Part shown: in pieces, positions 16,093-23,887 of the stretch
How the letters are laid out: every line of letters starts with the position of its first letter
Numbering within the stretch: the stretch's first letter is position 1
NCBI GenBank assembly: GCA_035388825.1
Contig: DAOOQQ010000006.1
Span: 39,551-103,550 of the forward strand
Length of the DNA: 64,000 nt
Direction: 5' to 3'
Source of the DNA: MWAR01 sp035388825
GTDB taxonomy: Bacteria > Muiribacteriota > Ozemobacteria > Ozemobacterales > Ozemobacteraceae
The notes under the pieces: generated by a model
Database searches by the model: none
What the model was told of the DNA's origin: nothing
What the model saw: only the letters and a program-made list of their open reading frames with translations
Program-made: the position numbers and the translations under genes

Positions 16093-17676
16093 TCAGTACG
16101 TGTGTTCAAGTTTTCCCCCGGGGAAGTAGTGTTCGAGAATTCTCTGGAAGGGAACCCCGGCTTTTCCCATCGCCTGGGCTCCGGTCTGGCACATTCCGAC
16201 CCCGTGGCCCCAGCCTGAACCGATGATATCGGCCCCGATGATGAACCCGGATGTATCAGTTTTCCAGTCAGAGACGAAGCAGGCGCTTCTCAGACCACCG
16301 AACAATTTTCTGATAGCCAGCTCCTTCATGACGGTTTTCGATCCCTGCTCCCCGTTCAGTGTAATCCGATAGATCCGTCCCGATGGGCCACGGGCAATAT
16401 CGGTGATGGAAGTGATCCGGCCGATGCCGGCTGATTCTTCGACCTTGGTCCAGTCGGCTCTGGACAGCTTTTTCCGCCAGCGGAACTTGTCGCCCCCTTC
16501 GACGGAAGCGTCTCCACACCAGGATTTCGGGGGATTTCGAATGAAGGTTTCCACGTCGCGTTCCTTCGTCAGGTCGAGTCGGGGCGGTTTCCCTCCCGTA
16601 TCCCAGGTGCCGGCGAGCTGGGCATCCGGCGGGGAGGTCCAGACGAGATGGTTGGATTCGCTGTGACCGCCGCAGTTCGCGGAATATACGGCATCCACGA
16701 TCCCGCCTTCGGTGTTGCGGAGAACGAGGCCGCGCGTGGGGGAGATCACGGGCGCGAGTTTCCGCGAAGCCGCCGTTTCCCCGGCGTAGACCTGGCAGTG
16801 CTGTTCGGCACAGAAGTCGAAGCCTTCCCCGAGATGGCGAAGCCCCATTTTCGAGAGAATTTCCCCCCGGGCCGCGACGGCCTGAGCCTGGATTGCCCCC
16901 GCAGCAGCGTTTGACGAGATCTCGGAGGGGACGACACCGGCGAGAAAGTGTTCGAGATCGCTCGTCAGGATGGCGTCCAGGGCATCCTGAGCTCCCCAGC
17001 GAATAGAAACGGGACCTTTGTAGGTGCGATCGGCAAACCCGTGCCAGGCATAGCCCTTTGCGAACTCGACCTGCTTCAGCTCTGCAACGGTTGCGGGAAT
17101 CAGCTCGAGGTTTTCCTCGCCGGCGGCTACGGGGTTTCCATTGATCGCGAGGGCGATCGCGCCGCGGGCGCGGCTGACGACCTCTTCCAGAATCCAGCTC
17201 GAGTTCCCCCCGGCAGCCAGTTCGTCGACGAGCCGGGTCGCGGCATCCTTCGTATCGAAGAGGCCGACGCCGATATACACGACCCGGCCGTCCCAGGAAA
17301 CGGTTTTCCCGTCTTCCTGATACGAGATGTGGCCGGCTTCGAAGGTGTGAATCGGCCGGCCGCTCGCCCGCCACGTTGCCAGCGCCGCCTCGACACGGGC
17401 GGGCTCCCGCCGGGGGGCCGACTCGACCATCACATGGAACCGCTTCACGGCGGGAGTGACGAGGGTGCCGGTGACCGAGACCCGGTCGGTTCCGCCGATA
17501 CCGCCCGATCGGCTGCCGAGACGCCAGGCGCCCCCACCGGGAAGCCGGCAGGAAAGCGCCCTCGGATACTCGGCGATTTTCATGGCGAGCGTGGGGGTGT
17601 CGGCTGCGGTGGTTTCCGCGGGGGCGAAAGCCAGCAGGGCCATTCCGAGAAGGGCTGCCCGGGTGAACTCATTCAT
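16093..17676 (-). CDS. SpoIID/LytB domain protein, second homologue
   Basis: About 527 residues from ATG 17676 (an ATG 6 bases upstream is equally possible), with a signal peptide ending near AETTAA. A long N-terminal region (about 30-210) includes a SPOR-like stretch with IHTFEAGHISYQEDGKTVSW. The SpoIID core follows (about 215-460), with HFLAGVVPSEISSN, AQAVAARGEIL, DFCAEQHCQVYAG and YSANCGGHSESNH. The C-terminal GSGWGHGVGMCQTGAQAMG is the family hallmark. The start overlaps murQ by 8 bases, so it belongs to the amino-sugar operon. This gives a wall-acting enzyme or enzyme activator next to wall-sugar catabolism. Confidence 0.87.
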   Translation of the reverse strand: MNEFTRAALLGMALLAFAPAETTAADTPTLAMKIAEYPRALSCRLPGGGAWRLGSRSGGIGGTDRVSVTGTLVTPAVKRFHVMVESAPRREPARVEAALATWRASGRPIHTFEAGHISYQEDGKTVSWDGRVVYIGVGLFDTKDAATRLVDELAAGGNSSWILEEVVSRARGAIALAINGNPVAAGEENLELIPATVAELKQVEFAKGYAWHGFADRTYKGPVSIRWGAQDALDAILTSDLEHFLAGVVPSEISSNAAAGAIQAQAVAARGEILSKMGLRHLGEGFDFCAEQHCQVYAGETAASRKLAPVISPTRGLVLRNTEGGIVDAVYSANCGGHSESNHLVWTSPPDAQLAGTWDTGGKPPRLDLTKERDVETFIRNPPKSWCGDASVEGGDKFRWRKKLSRADWTKVEESAGIGRITSITDIARGPSGRIYRITLNGEQGSKTVMKELAIRKLFGGLRSACFVSDWKTDTSGFIIGADIIGSGWGHGVGMCQTGAQAMGKAGVPFQRILEHYFPGGKLEHTY

Positions 17677-18595
17677 CGGCATCGACCTCCCCGAGGGCCA
17701 CGGCAAGCCGTCCCTGTGCCGTTTCGAGGGCTTTGCGCGCCTCGTCCGGCGTCCCGCCGTTCCTCGCCAGGAAGATGGCCAGCTTCACTTCGCCTTCGGC
17801 GCGTTCCAGGCAGGATTCCGCATGTTCCGGGGTGGTCCGTGCTCCTTCCATCACGATCCGCCGGGCTCGCGCCCGCAGCTTGTCGTTCGTGGCGCGCACG
17901 TCGACCATCAGGTTCTGATACACCTTGCCGATCCGGATCATCGAGATCGATGATAGCATATTTAATACTATTTTACATGCCGTGCCGCTCTTGAGCCGGG
18001 TCGATCCGGCGATCACCTCGGGGCCGACGATCGGGTTGATATGCACGTCCACGTCGGGGCGCTGCCCGTAGGGATTGCAGGAGATCATCACGGTCGGGCT
18101 CCCGTTCGCCTTCGCATGGGCCAGGCCCGAGACGACATAGGGGGTCGTGCCGGAGGCGGTGATGCCCACGACGACGTCGACCGGTCGGAGCCCGATGCCC
18201 TGCAGATCCGTCACGGCGGCCTCCCGGTCATCCTCGGCCCCTTCCCGTGCCCGGAAGATCGCCTCGGTGCCGCCGGCGATCAGCGCGACGACGAGATCCG
18301 GAGAGACGCCGAAGGTGGGCGGGCACTCGGAGGCATCCAGGACGGCGAGACGGCCGGATGTGCCGGCGCCGATGTAGATCAGCCGCCCGTTCTGCCGGAA
18401 CGCCGCCACGATACGGTCGACGGCCTGGGCGATGTGTTCGGAAACGGCTTCGATGGCCGTGAAGACGGACCGGTCCTCGTGCAGGAAGGTTTTCACGATC
18501 TCGCGGGTGGACTGCCGGTCGATATAGACCGTGCGCGGATTGCGGCTTTCCGTGAGGGGAAGATGCGTCGTTGCCTGCGGCTGGGATGTCGTCAT
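17669..18595 (-). CDS. murQ: N-acetylmuramic acid 6-phosphate etherase MurQ
   Basis: 308 residues, the normal length, from ATG 18595 with GGAGGC upstream. The SIS domain contains IYIGAGTSGRLAVLDASECPPTF (about 65-87), with the conserved catalytic Glu region, and the second motif GITASGTTPYVVSGL. The C-terminus has a helical UBA-like end (AESCLERAEGEVKLAI). MurQ cleaves MurNAc 6-phosphate to GlcNAc 6-phosphate and D-lactate in the cytoplasm. Upstream genes supply a sugar kinase and ABC import. An A/T-ending codon tract (17951-17979; codons for KIVLNMLSS) stands out in the GC-rich gene. Confidence 0.95.
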   Translation of the reverse strand: MTTSQPQATTHLPLTESRNPRTVYIDRQSTREIVKTFLHEDRSVFTAIEAVSEHIAQAVDRIVAAFRQNGRLIYIGAGTSGRLAVLDASECPPTFGVSPDLVVALIAGGTEAIFRAREGAEDDREAAVTDLQGIGLRPVDVVVGITASGTTPYVVSGLAHAKANGSPTVMISCNPYGQRPDVDVHINPIVGPEVIAGSTRLKSGTACKIVLNMLSSISMIRIGKVYQNLMVDVRATNDKLRARARRIVMEGARTTPEHAESCLERAEGEVKLAIFLARNGGTPDEARKALETAQGRLAVALGEVDADE

Positions 18596-18617
18596 GATGC
18601 CTCCGATGGGTGTGGAC

Positions 18618-19601
18618 TCAGTGGGCGGCCAGGCGGCGGAGCCTGTGGAGCGTCTCATCGTCGAGACTGCTCCCGCTCGGGGACAAATGCCTGATCAGGG
18701 GGCCCCAGATCGGCGGGAACGCCGGTTCGCGCAGATGGAACCGGCCCGGCTCCCGTTCTTCCAGGGTGCGAAGGGCGCGGTCAGGGAAGGATGGCCATCG
18801 CGACCAGAGTCCGCCCGTTCCGATCAGGGCAATCCGGTTGCCGAAGCCGAGATCCCCGGCAAGAGCACGGATATCCGCCGCCCAGCGGCGCAGCGAAGCC
18901 GAGACGAGGGCATCGGCCGTCTGGTCCCCCTCGTCGGCGGAGATCGTGAGAACCGGCGCCACTTCTCCCAGCCGGCGCTGGGCGGCGGGGTCGGCATACA
19001 GCCAGTCGAGGATCGCGGCCCGGTCGATCTGCATCTGTTTGAACTGGCTCCTGAACTGGGCCAGGAGGCTTTTTCCCGAGAAATCCCCTTCGATGGCCCC
19101 CAGAATCTGCTGGAGAGCGAGCCTGCCGAATTCGGCCCCCGAAGGGGTCGTGTCGAGCAAAAAGCCCCAGCCGCCGCGCCGCCGCTCCATGCCCGTGCGT
19201 CGTCCGAACAGCACCGAGCCGGTTCCGTTGACGCTCAGGATGCCGTCGCTGCCCGCAAACGCCGCGGCATGGTTTGCTTCGTAATCCCGGGAAACGGCGA
19301 TCTCGCCGGGAACCAGCCCGGCCGTCTCGATCGCCTCTTTCCAGCGTTCCCGGTCCAGCTCCGGGCGGGCTCCGGCACACCCGACGAGCCAGGCGGCCCC
19401 CTGGGGATCGGCTCCGCAGGAGCGGATCTGGTCGGCGATGTTCCGTACCAGCTCGGTCAGCTCGTCGCGGCCCATGCCTCGGAGGTTGCGCGAGGGACAG
19501 GAAACGGGCACGAGAGCCTCGTCCAGCAAGCGCAGCGCGATGCCGGAGGCATGGGTGCCCCCGACGTCGAGCGAGATCATCCAGTTCGTCGCCATCATCA
19601 T
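18618..19601 (-). CDS. BadF/BadG-family amino-sugar kinase, probable MurNAc or GlcNAc kinase
   Basis: 327 residues. The start is one of three consecutive ATG codons at 19601-19593; the first overlaps the permease stop. ASKHA-fold motifs are visible: phosphate-1 SLDVGGTHASGIAL near the N-terminus, VNGTGSVLFGR (about 125-135), GGWGFLLDTTPSG (about 145-157) and adenosine motif LIGTGGLW near the C-terminus. This family includes N-acetylglucosamine kinase and the MurNAc/GlcNAc kinase MurK. Position between an ABC importer and murQ suggests it makes MurNAc 6-phosphate, the substrate of MurQ; that specificity is inferred from context. Confidence 0.85.
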   Translation of the reverse strand: MMMATNWMISLDVGGTHASGIALRLLDEALVPVSCPSRNLRGMGRDELTELVRNIADQIRSCGADPQGAAWLVGCAGARPELDRERWKEAIETAGLVPGEIAVSRDYEANHAAAFAGSDGILSVNGTGSVLFGRRTGMERRRGGWGFLLDTTPSGAEFGRLALQQILGAIEGDFSGKSLLAQFRSQFKQMQIDRAAILDWLYADPAAQRRLGEVAPVLTISADEGDQTADALVSASLRRWAADIRALAGDLGFGNRIALIGTGGLWSRWPSFPDRALRTLEEREPGRFHLREPAFPPIWGPLIRHLSPSGSSLDDETLHRLRRLAAH

Positions 19602-20419
19602 TGAACCGCTCCGCTTCTCATTCCCTCGAGGAGATGCCTCGAGAACGCCATGAAGATCAGCACCATCGGCAGGGCCGCGAAGGTCGCCCCCGCCATCAGG
19701 AGCCCGTAATCCATGATCTGCTGGTCCTGCATCGTCGCCAGACCGACCGGCAGCGTGTAGCTCGCCTCGGTGTTCAGCGTCACCAGCGGCCAGAGGAAGG
19801 CGTTCCACTGGGCGATGAAGATGAAAATGCCCGACGTGGCGAGGATCGGCATGGATAATGGAAAATATATATGACGAAAGATATCGAACTCGCCGGCGCC
19901 GTCCATGCGCGCCGCTTCCTGCAGCTGCCGGGGGATCGAGTCCATGTACTGGCGGACCATGTAGATGCCGAAGGGCGCCGCCAGGGATGGAAGGATCACC
20001 GCCCACAGGCTGTCGATCAGCCCCCAACGCGACAGGAAGAGGAACAGCGGCAACATGACGATCTGGCCCGGCACCATCATCGAGGCCAGCACGATCCAGA
20101 ACAGCGCTTCCCGGCCCCGGAACCGGCCTACCGAGAAGCTGAACGCCGCGAGCGCGTTGAACAGCAGCTGGCCCGCCGTGATGGCGGCCGAGGTGACGAG
20201 CGAGTTGAGGGTCCAGCCCAGAATCCGGCCTCCCCCGAACAGCAGCCGGAAGTTCTCCAGCGACCACGAGCCGTACCGCGGCGGACTCTGTTCGAGGGCG
20301 GCGGGATCGGTGAATGCCGTGACGAGCATCCAGGCCAGGGGGCCGAGCGTCAGGGCGAGACCGGCCGAAAGCACGGCGAGGGTGGCCAGGGAAGGGGCGG
20401 CGCGGCGCGTGGTCGTCAT
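19598..20419 (-). CDS. Carbohydrate ABC transporter permease, MalG/UgpE type
   Basis: 273 residues with six predicted membrane helices, starting at about 15-35. The EAA loop for contact with the ATPase is ELQ-like: QLQEAARMDGAGEFDIFRHI (about 165-184). Family and length match the second permease of CUT1 sugar importers. It follows the fused binding protein/permease by 10 bases. No ATPase gene is in the operon, so a shared MsmX/UgpC-like ATPase from elsewhere is expected. An A/T-rich tract (19851-19887) lies exactly at the codons after the EAA loop (HIYFPLSMP). Confidence 0.9.
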   Translation of the reverse strand: MTTTRRAAPSLATLAVLSAGLALTLGPLAWMLVTAFTDPAALEQSPPRYGSWSLENFRLLFGGGRILGWTLNSLVTSAAITAGQLLFNALAAFSFSVGRFRGREALFWIVLASMMVPGQIVMLPLFLFLSRWGLIDSLWAVILPSLAAPFGIYMVRQYMDSIPRQLQEAARMDGAGEFDIFRHIYFPLSMPILATSGIFIFIAQWNAFLWPLVTLNTEASYTLPVGLATMQDQQIMDYGLLMAGATFAALPMVLIFMAFSRHLLEGMRSGAVQ

Positions 20420-20429
20420 CGATGCCTCC

Positions 20430-22712
20430 TCAGGCCAGTTCCATCTCGGTCTGGCCGCCGAAGCGGCGCTGGAGAAGCGTCACGGTCAGGATGCCGGCGA
20501 AGAGGAGCAGAGCCATCGCCGAGGAGAGGCCGAAGTCGAAATCCCGGAACGCGGCCGTGTAGACCCGGTGGACGATGACCTCGGTGGCCGAGCCCGGGCC
20601 GCCGTCGGTCAGCATCAGCACCTGGGCGAACACCTGCATCCCGTCGATCGCCCCCGTGATCAGCAGGAACATCGTGGTCTGCTTCAGCAGCGGCACGGTG
20701 ATGTGCCACCACCGCTGGAGGGGCGAGGCCCCCTCGAGATCGGCGGCTTCATACAGCGATTTCGGGATGTTGCCCAGCGCGGCGAGGTAGATCAGGATTG
20801 CCCCGCCCGGCGAGCGCAGGATGCCCGTCAGAAGAACCGAAACGAACGCGACGTCCGGATTCGTGAGCCAGCCGACGGCGGGCAGACCGACCGCCCGAAG
20901 CACCGTGTTGAACAGACCGACCTCGGTGTTGAACAGCCATCGCCACACCATCGAGATGACGACGACCGAGGCGACGCCGGGCAGATAATAAAGAGCCCGG
21001 TATATCGATTTCAGACGGCCGGACAGGGCATGGATGAGGCTGGCGGCAATCAGGGCCGTCGCCGTGTTGACGCTCACGACGACCAGGGTGTAGAGGCCGG
21101 TGTTCCAGCAGGCCTGGACGAACTTCGTGTCGGAAAACACCCGCCGGAAGTTGCCGAGGGTGAAGCCGCCGACCTCGCCGAGCCGGTAGTCCCGGAACGC
21201 GAGTAGGAACGCGTCGAGCAGCGGGTAGACGAGGAACAATCCCAGCACGGTGACGGCCGGAAGCAGCATCAATAGATGTGCCTGGCGCGCGCACAGGGCC
21301 GCGGCCAGCACGATCGGGAACAGCCAGAGAAACGCCTTGCCGAACAGCGAGCCGGACCGGATATCGCCGGTGACCGAGCCCTGGTGCCGGTCCATCAGGG
21401 CGGAAATGCGGTGTCCGGCCTCCCGGACGGCCGTCGGGGCCGACACCCGCCCGAGCAGCGCATTCTGGACCGCCTGCTCGATCTCCTCGTCCATCTGCGG
21501 CCAGCGGGCGTCGGTGGGCACGGTCCGCCCCTCCTGCAGGATCTCCCAGGCCCGGGTCATGTGGCGGTTGCCGGCATAGATGTTTCCCGCGGAACGACGG
21601 GTGGGGAACTGGGTGTACCGCACGAGATCCCGCTGACGCGCCGCGCCCGTGATATAGCGGGCGAATTTTACCGCCGCCTTCATGCGGACGGGATCGTCCC
21701 GATGGAAGAGATACAGGCCCGAAATACCGAGAAACGACCCCGACGGCCGGCCTGCCGGGGCGGGGAAGTGCATCAGCTCGAAATCCATCGGGTATTTGTC
21801 GGTCAGGGCCTTGATGCCCCACAGGCCGAAGGCCCCTGCCGCGATCCGGCGTTCCCGCGCGAACGCGGTCCAGATATCGTTCGACTGCCGCCCGCCCGAA
21901 TCGGCGGGAATCAGACCCCGATCGATCAATCCCCTCAACCATTCTATGCCGCTGGTTATATCAACCGCCTCGGCTCCGCCGGCCGCTTCCATGCCCGGCC
22001 AGGTGCCGCCGAACTGGAGGATGAACGGGAAGTTCGCGGTTTCATTCTTCTGGAAATAGATGCCGAGCGGAAACTGGCCGTCCCGGCCCTGCTGCCACGC
22101 CTTGACCCGGGTCAGCTTCTCGACGAAGGTCTCGGGGGTCCAGCGCCCGTTCGGCGGCAGATCGACTCCCGCCGAAGCGAACGTCGACCGGTTCACGAAC
22201 AGCAGCTGGCCGCCCATGTACCACGGCCAGCCGTACAGCTTGCCGTCCACCGTATACGCGTCGAGGGCACCGGGCAGGTAATCCTCCCGGTCGCCCGGTT
22301 CGAGATAGGCGTCCATCGGCTCGATCAGCCCTTCCCGGATGAACAGCAGGGGCACCGTTCCGGGCGCGATGTCGGGGAACCGACCGCCGAGCGCCGCGAT
22401 CTTCAGCTTCTCGTCGCCCCGGTTCCAGGTCAGCTCGGTCAGGCGCACGCGGATTCCGGGATTCTCCGCCTCGAAGGCCCGGATCTGCTTTTTCATCCAG
22501 GCGAACCGGTCGATCGTCTCGCCCGGCTCGAGCCAGCGCGGGTAGTCCCAGATCTCGATCTCGACCGCCGAGGCACGCCCGGCGCAAACGAGCATCAGGA
22601 GCAGCACGAGCAGCGCGATTCCCCGCGTCAGCCGGCAGCCGGTTCCCCCCGCGGACTTTGGCGTGAAAAAAATCACATTCCTGTCGGCGGGAGTATTGTC
22701 AATAGCGTTCAT
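20430..22712 (-). CDS. Fusion of sugar ABC binding protein and MalF-type permease
   Basis: About 760 residues from ATG 22712; a GTG 51-54 bases further in (at Val-Ile-Phe-Phe) could also start translation. A hydrophobic segment (about 31-48) ends the leader. The solute-binding domain (about 50-455) has MalE-like blocks such as DIAPGTVPLLFIREGLIEPMD, LYGWPWYMGGQLLFVN and FPFILQFGGTW. Membrane helices then begin at about 475, followed by a complete MalF-like permease with EAA motif EAADLEGASPLQRWWHITVP (about 665-684). CUT1 importers normally encode these as two proteins; here one continuous frame joins them, tethering the binding domain to the channel. Two A/T-rich tracts (20989-21010, 21948-21963) occur. 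Confidence 0.88.
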   Translation of the reverse strand: MNAIDNTPADRNVIFFTPKSAGGTGCRLTRGIALLVLLLMLVCAGRASAVEIEIWDYPRWLEPGETIDRFAWMKKQIRAFEAENPGIRVRLTELTWNRGDEKLKIAALGGRFPDIAPGTVPLLFIREGLIEPMDAYLEPGDREDYLPGALDAYTVDGKLYGWPWYMGGQLLFVNRSTFASAGVDLPPNGRWTPETFVEKLTRVKAWQQGRDGQFPLGIYFQKNETANFPFILQFGGTWPGMEAAGGAEAVDITSGIEWLRGLIDRGLIPADSGGRQSNDIWTAFARERRIAAGAFGLWGIKALTDKYPMDFELMHFPAPAGRPSGSFLGISGLYLFHRDDPVRMKAAVKFARYITGAARQRDLVRYTQFPTRRSAGNIYAGNRHMTRAWEILQEGRTVPTDARWPQMDEEIEQAVQNALLGRVSAPTAVREAGHRISALMDRHQGSVTGDIRSGSLFGKAFLWLFPIVLAAALCARQAHLLMLLPAVTVLGLFLVYPLLDAFLLAFRDYRLGEVGGFTLGNFRRVFSDTKFVQACWNTGLYTLVVVSVNTATALIAASLIHALSGRLKSIYRALYYLPGVASVVVISMVWRWLFNTEVGLFNTVLRAVGLPAVGWLTNPDVAFVSVLLTGILRSPGGAILIYLAALGNIPKSLYEAADLEGASPLQRWWHITVPLLKQTTMFLLITGAIDGMQVFAQVLMLTDGGPGSATEVIVHRVYTAAFRDFDFGLSSAMALLLFAGILTVTLLQRRFGGQTEMELA

Positions 22713-22724
22713 TTCAGATAAAAT
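22696..22724 (+). promoter_or_regulatory. Sigma-70-like promoter of the TPR gene
   Basis: TTGTCA (22696-22701) and TAAAAT (22719-22724) with exactly 17 bases between, 41 bases before the ATG at 22765. It overlaps the 5' end of the divergent transporter gene. Confidence 0.6.
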
Positions 22725-22764
22725 GCGATTCAAGTGTTTTTTATCCTACACACAGGAACAGGTG

Positions 22765-23589
22765 ATGGAAGACGAACTCGTCAGATTGAACGAAGCGATC
22801 AAGGCAGACCCCAAAAACCCTGAGTTGTACAAGGAACTCGGCAATATCTACTTCCACCACGAAAAGTACGATGAGGCCATCGAGTCCTACCAGAAAGCCC
22901 TCGAAGTCGATGCGAAGTATTACAAGGCTCTCTATAACATCGGCAACACCTACTACAAAATGGAACAGCACGAGAAAGCCGTGCACTACTGGCACATGGC
23001 GATCGAGATCAAGCCTGACTTCGATCACGCCTACTTCAATCTCGGCTACTACTACTACCAGAAGGGCTTCCTGCGCGAGGCCATCCGTGCCCTGATGGAA
23101 GCGGCGCGCATCAACCCCAACGCCCCCGACACGCATCATTACCTGGGCCTGTCCTACCACCAGACGAACCAGTTCACCAATGCCGTCGAGGAGTTCCGGA
23201 AGGCGATCGCCCTGTCACCCGAAGACCCGGATTACCACTACAATCTGGCCAATACCAGCTACGATCTGGGCGAGTATCAGACGGCCGCCGACGAGTGGGC
23301 CCTCACCCTCAAATACCGGCCGAAGGATTCGAAGGCCCGCAACAACTACTGCGACGCGCTTCTCCAGCTGAACAAATATGACGAGGCGCTGCGCGAGATC
23401 GACATCGTCCTCGGCGAGGACCCCGAGTATCCGCCGGCGCTGTGCACCAAGGCCGAGATTCTCGAAAAGCTCTCCCGGCCCGAAGAGGCGAAGGTCCTGT
23501 TCCAGAAGGTCGTCGAGCTCACCACCAACAAGGAAAACTGGGAGCTCCTGCTCAAATACGTCCAGGAAAAAATGCAGGGCCACGCCTGA
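22765..23589 (+). CDS. Tetratricopeptide repeat protein
   Basis: 274 residues from ATG 22765, preceded by AGGAACAG. There is no signal peptide, so it is cytoplasmic. At least five or six consecutive 34-residue TPR units run from about residue 10 to 230. Examples are PELYKELGNIYFHHEKYDEAIESYQKAL, YKALYNIGNTYYKMEQHEKA and DTHHYLGLSYHQTNQFTNAVEEFRKAI; parts of each match the W-LG-Y-A-F-A-P consensus positions. TPR arrays are protein-binding scaffolds; the partner is unknown. It has its own promoter and a strong terminator, so it is monocistronic. Confidence 0.85.
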   Translation: MEDELVRLNEAIKADPKNPELYKELGNIYFHHEKYDEAIESYQKALEVDAKYYKALYNIGNTYYKMEQHEKAVHYWHMAIEIKPDFDHAYFNLGYYYYQKGFLREAIRALMEAARINPNAPDTHHYLGLSYHQTNQFTNAVEEFRKAIALSPEDPDYHYNLANTSYDLGEYQTAADEWALTLKYRPKDSKARNNYCDALLQLNKYDEALREIDIVLGEDPEYPPALCTKAEILEKLSRPEEAKVLFQKVVELTTNKENWELLLKYVQEKMQGHA

Positions 23590-23616
23590 GGGTTCGCGCG
23601 TTTCCGACAAAAACCG

Positions 23617-23647
23617 AGCCCCCCGCTCCGGCATGGAACGGGGGGCT
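23617..23647. terminator. Terminator after the TPR gene
   Basis: AGCCCCCCG (23617-23625) pairs perfectly with CGGGGGGCT (23639-23647), 27 bases after the stop codon; on the minus strand it also lies just beyond the 51-aa gene. Confidence 0.7.
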
Positions 23648-23661
23648 TCGTTCGTGCGGCT

Positions 23662-23817
23662 TCAGGCCGCCTTTTTGCGGGCCGCGACCGGCGCGTGACC
23701 GTTCAGCTTCTGCGGATTGGTCAGATACTCGTACAAGGCATGCTCCGCCCGGTACGCCGGCCCCATGTCCTGCCCGTCGAGCAGGACCCGTCCATCGGTG
23801 AAGATTTCGATCAGCAT
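23662..23817 (-). CDS. Small protein of 51 residues
   Basis: The frame starts at ATG 23817 with a near-perfect AAGGAGGT ribosome site 4 bases upstream and ends at the TGA at 23662-23664. The translation starts MLIEIFTDGRVLLDGQDM and ends in a basic tail RKKAA. The first half alternates beta-like residues (LIEIFTDGRVLLDG), the middle is helical (AEHALYEYLTN). No membrane segment or known domain is seen. It is convergent with the TPR gene and followed by the shared hairpin. Because the ribosome site is among the best in the window, I consider it a real, probably expressed, unannotated-type small gene. Confidence 0.72.
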   Translation of the reverse strand: MLIEIFTDGRVLLDGQDMGPAYRAEHALYEYLTNPQKLNGHAPVAARKKAA

Positions 23818-23887
23818 TCGACCTCCTTATAGTTGGTGATATTATATGAGCCCGTCGGCATGTCGCCGGGGGATCGTTCGCGTTCGT

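Noticed and set aside
5957..17676. Two SpoIID genes as an assembly duplication
   Set aside because: The proteins differ greatly outside the core motifs and in N-terminal domains; they are paralogues, not copies.
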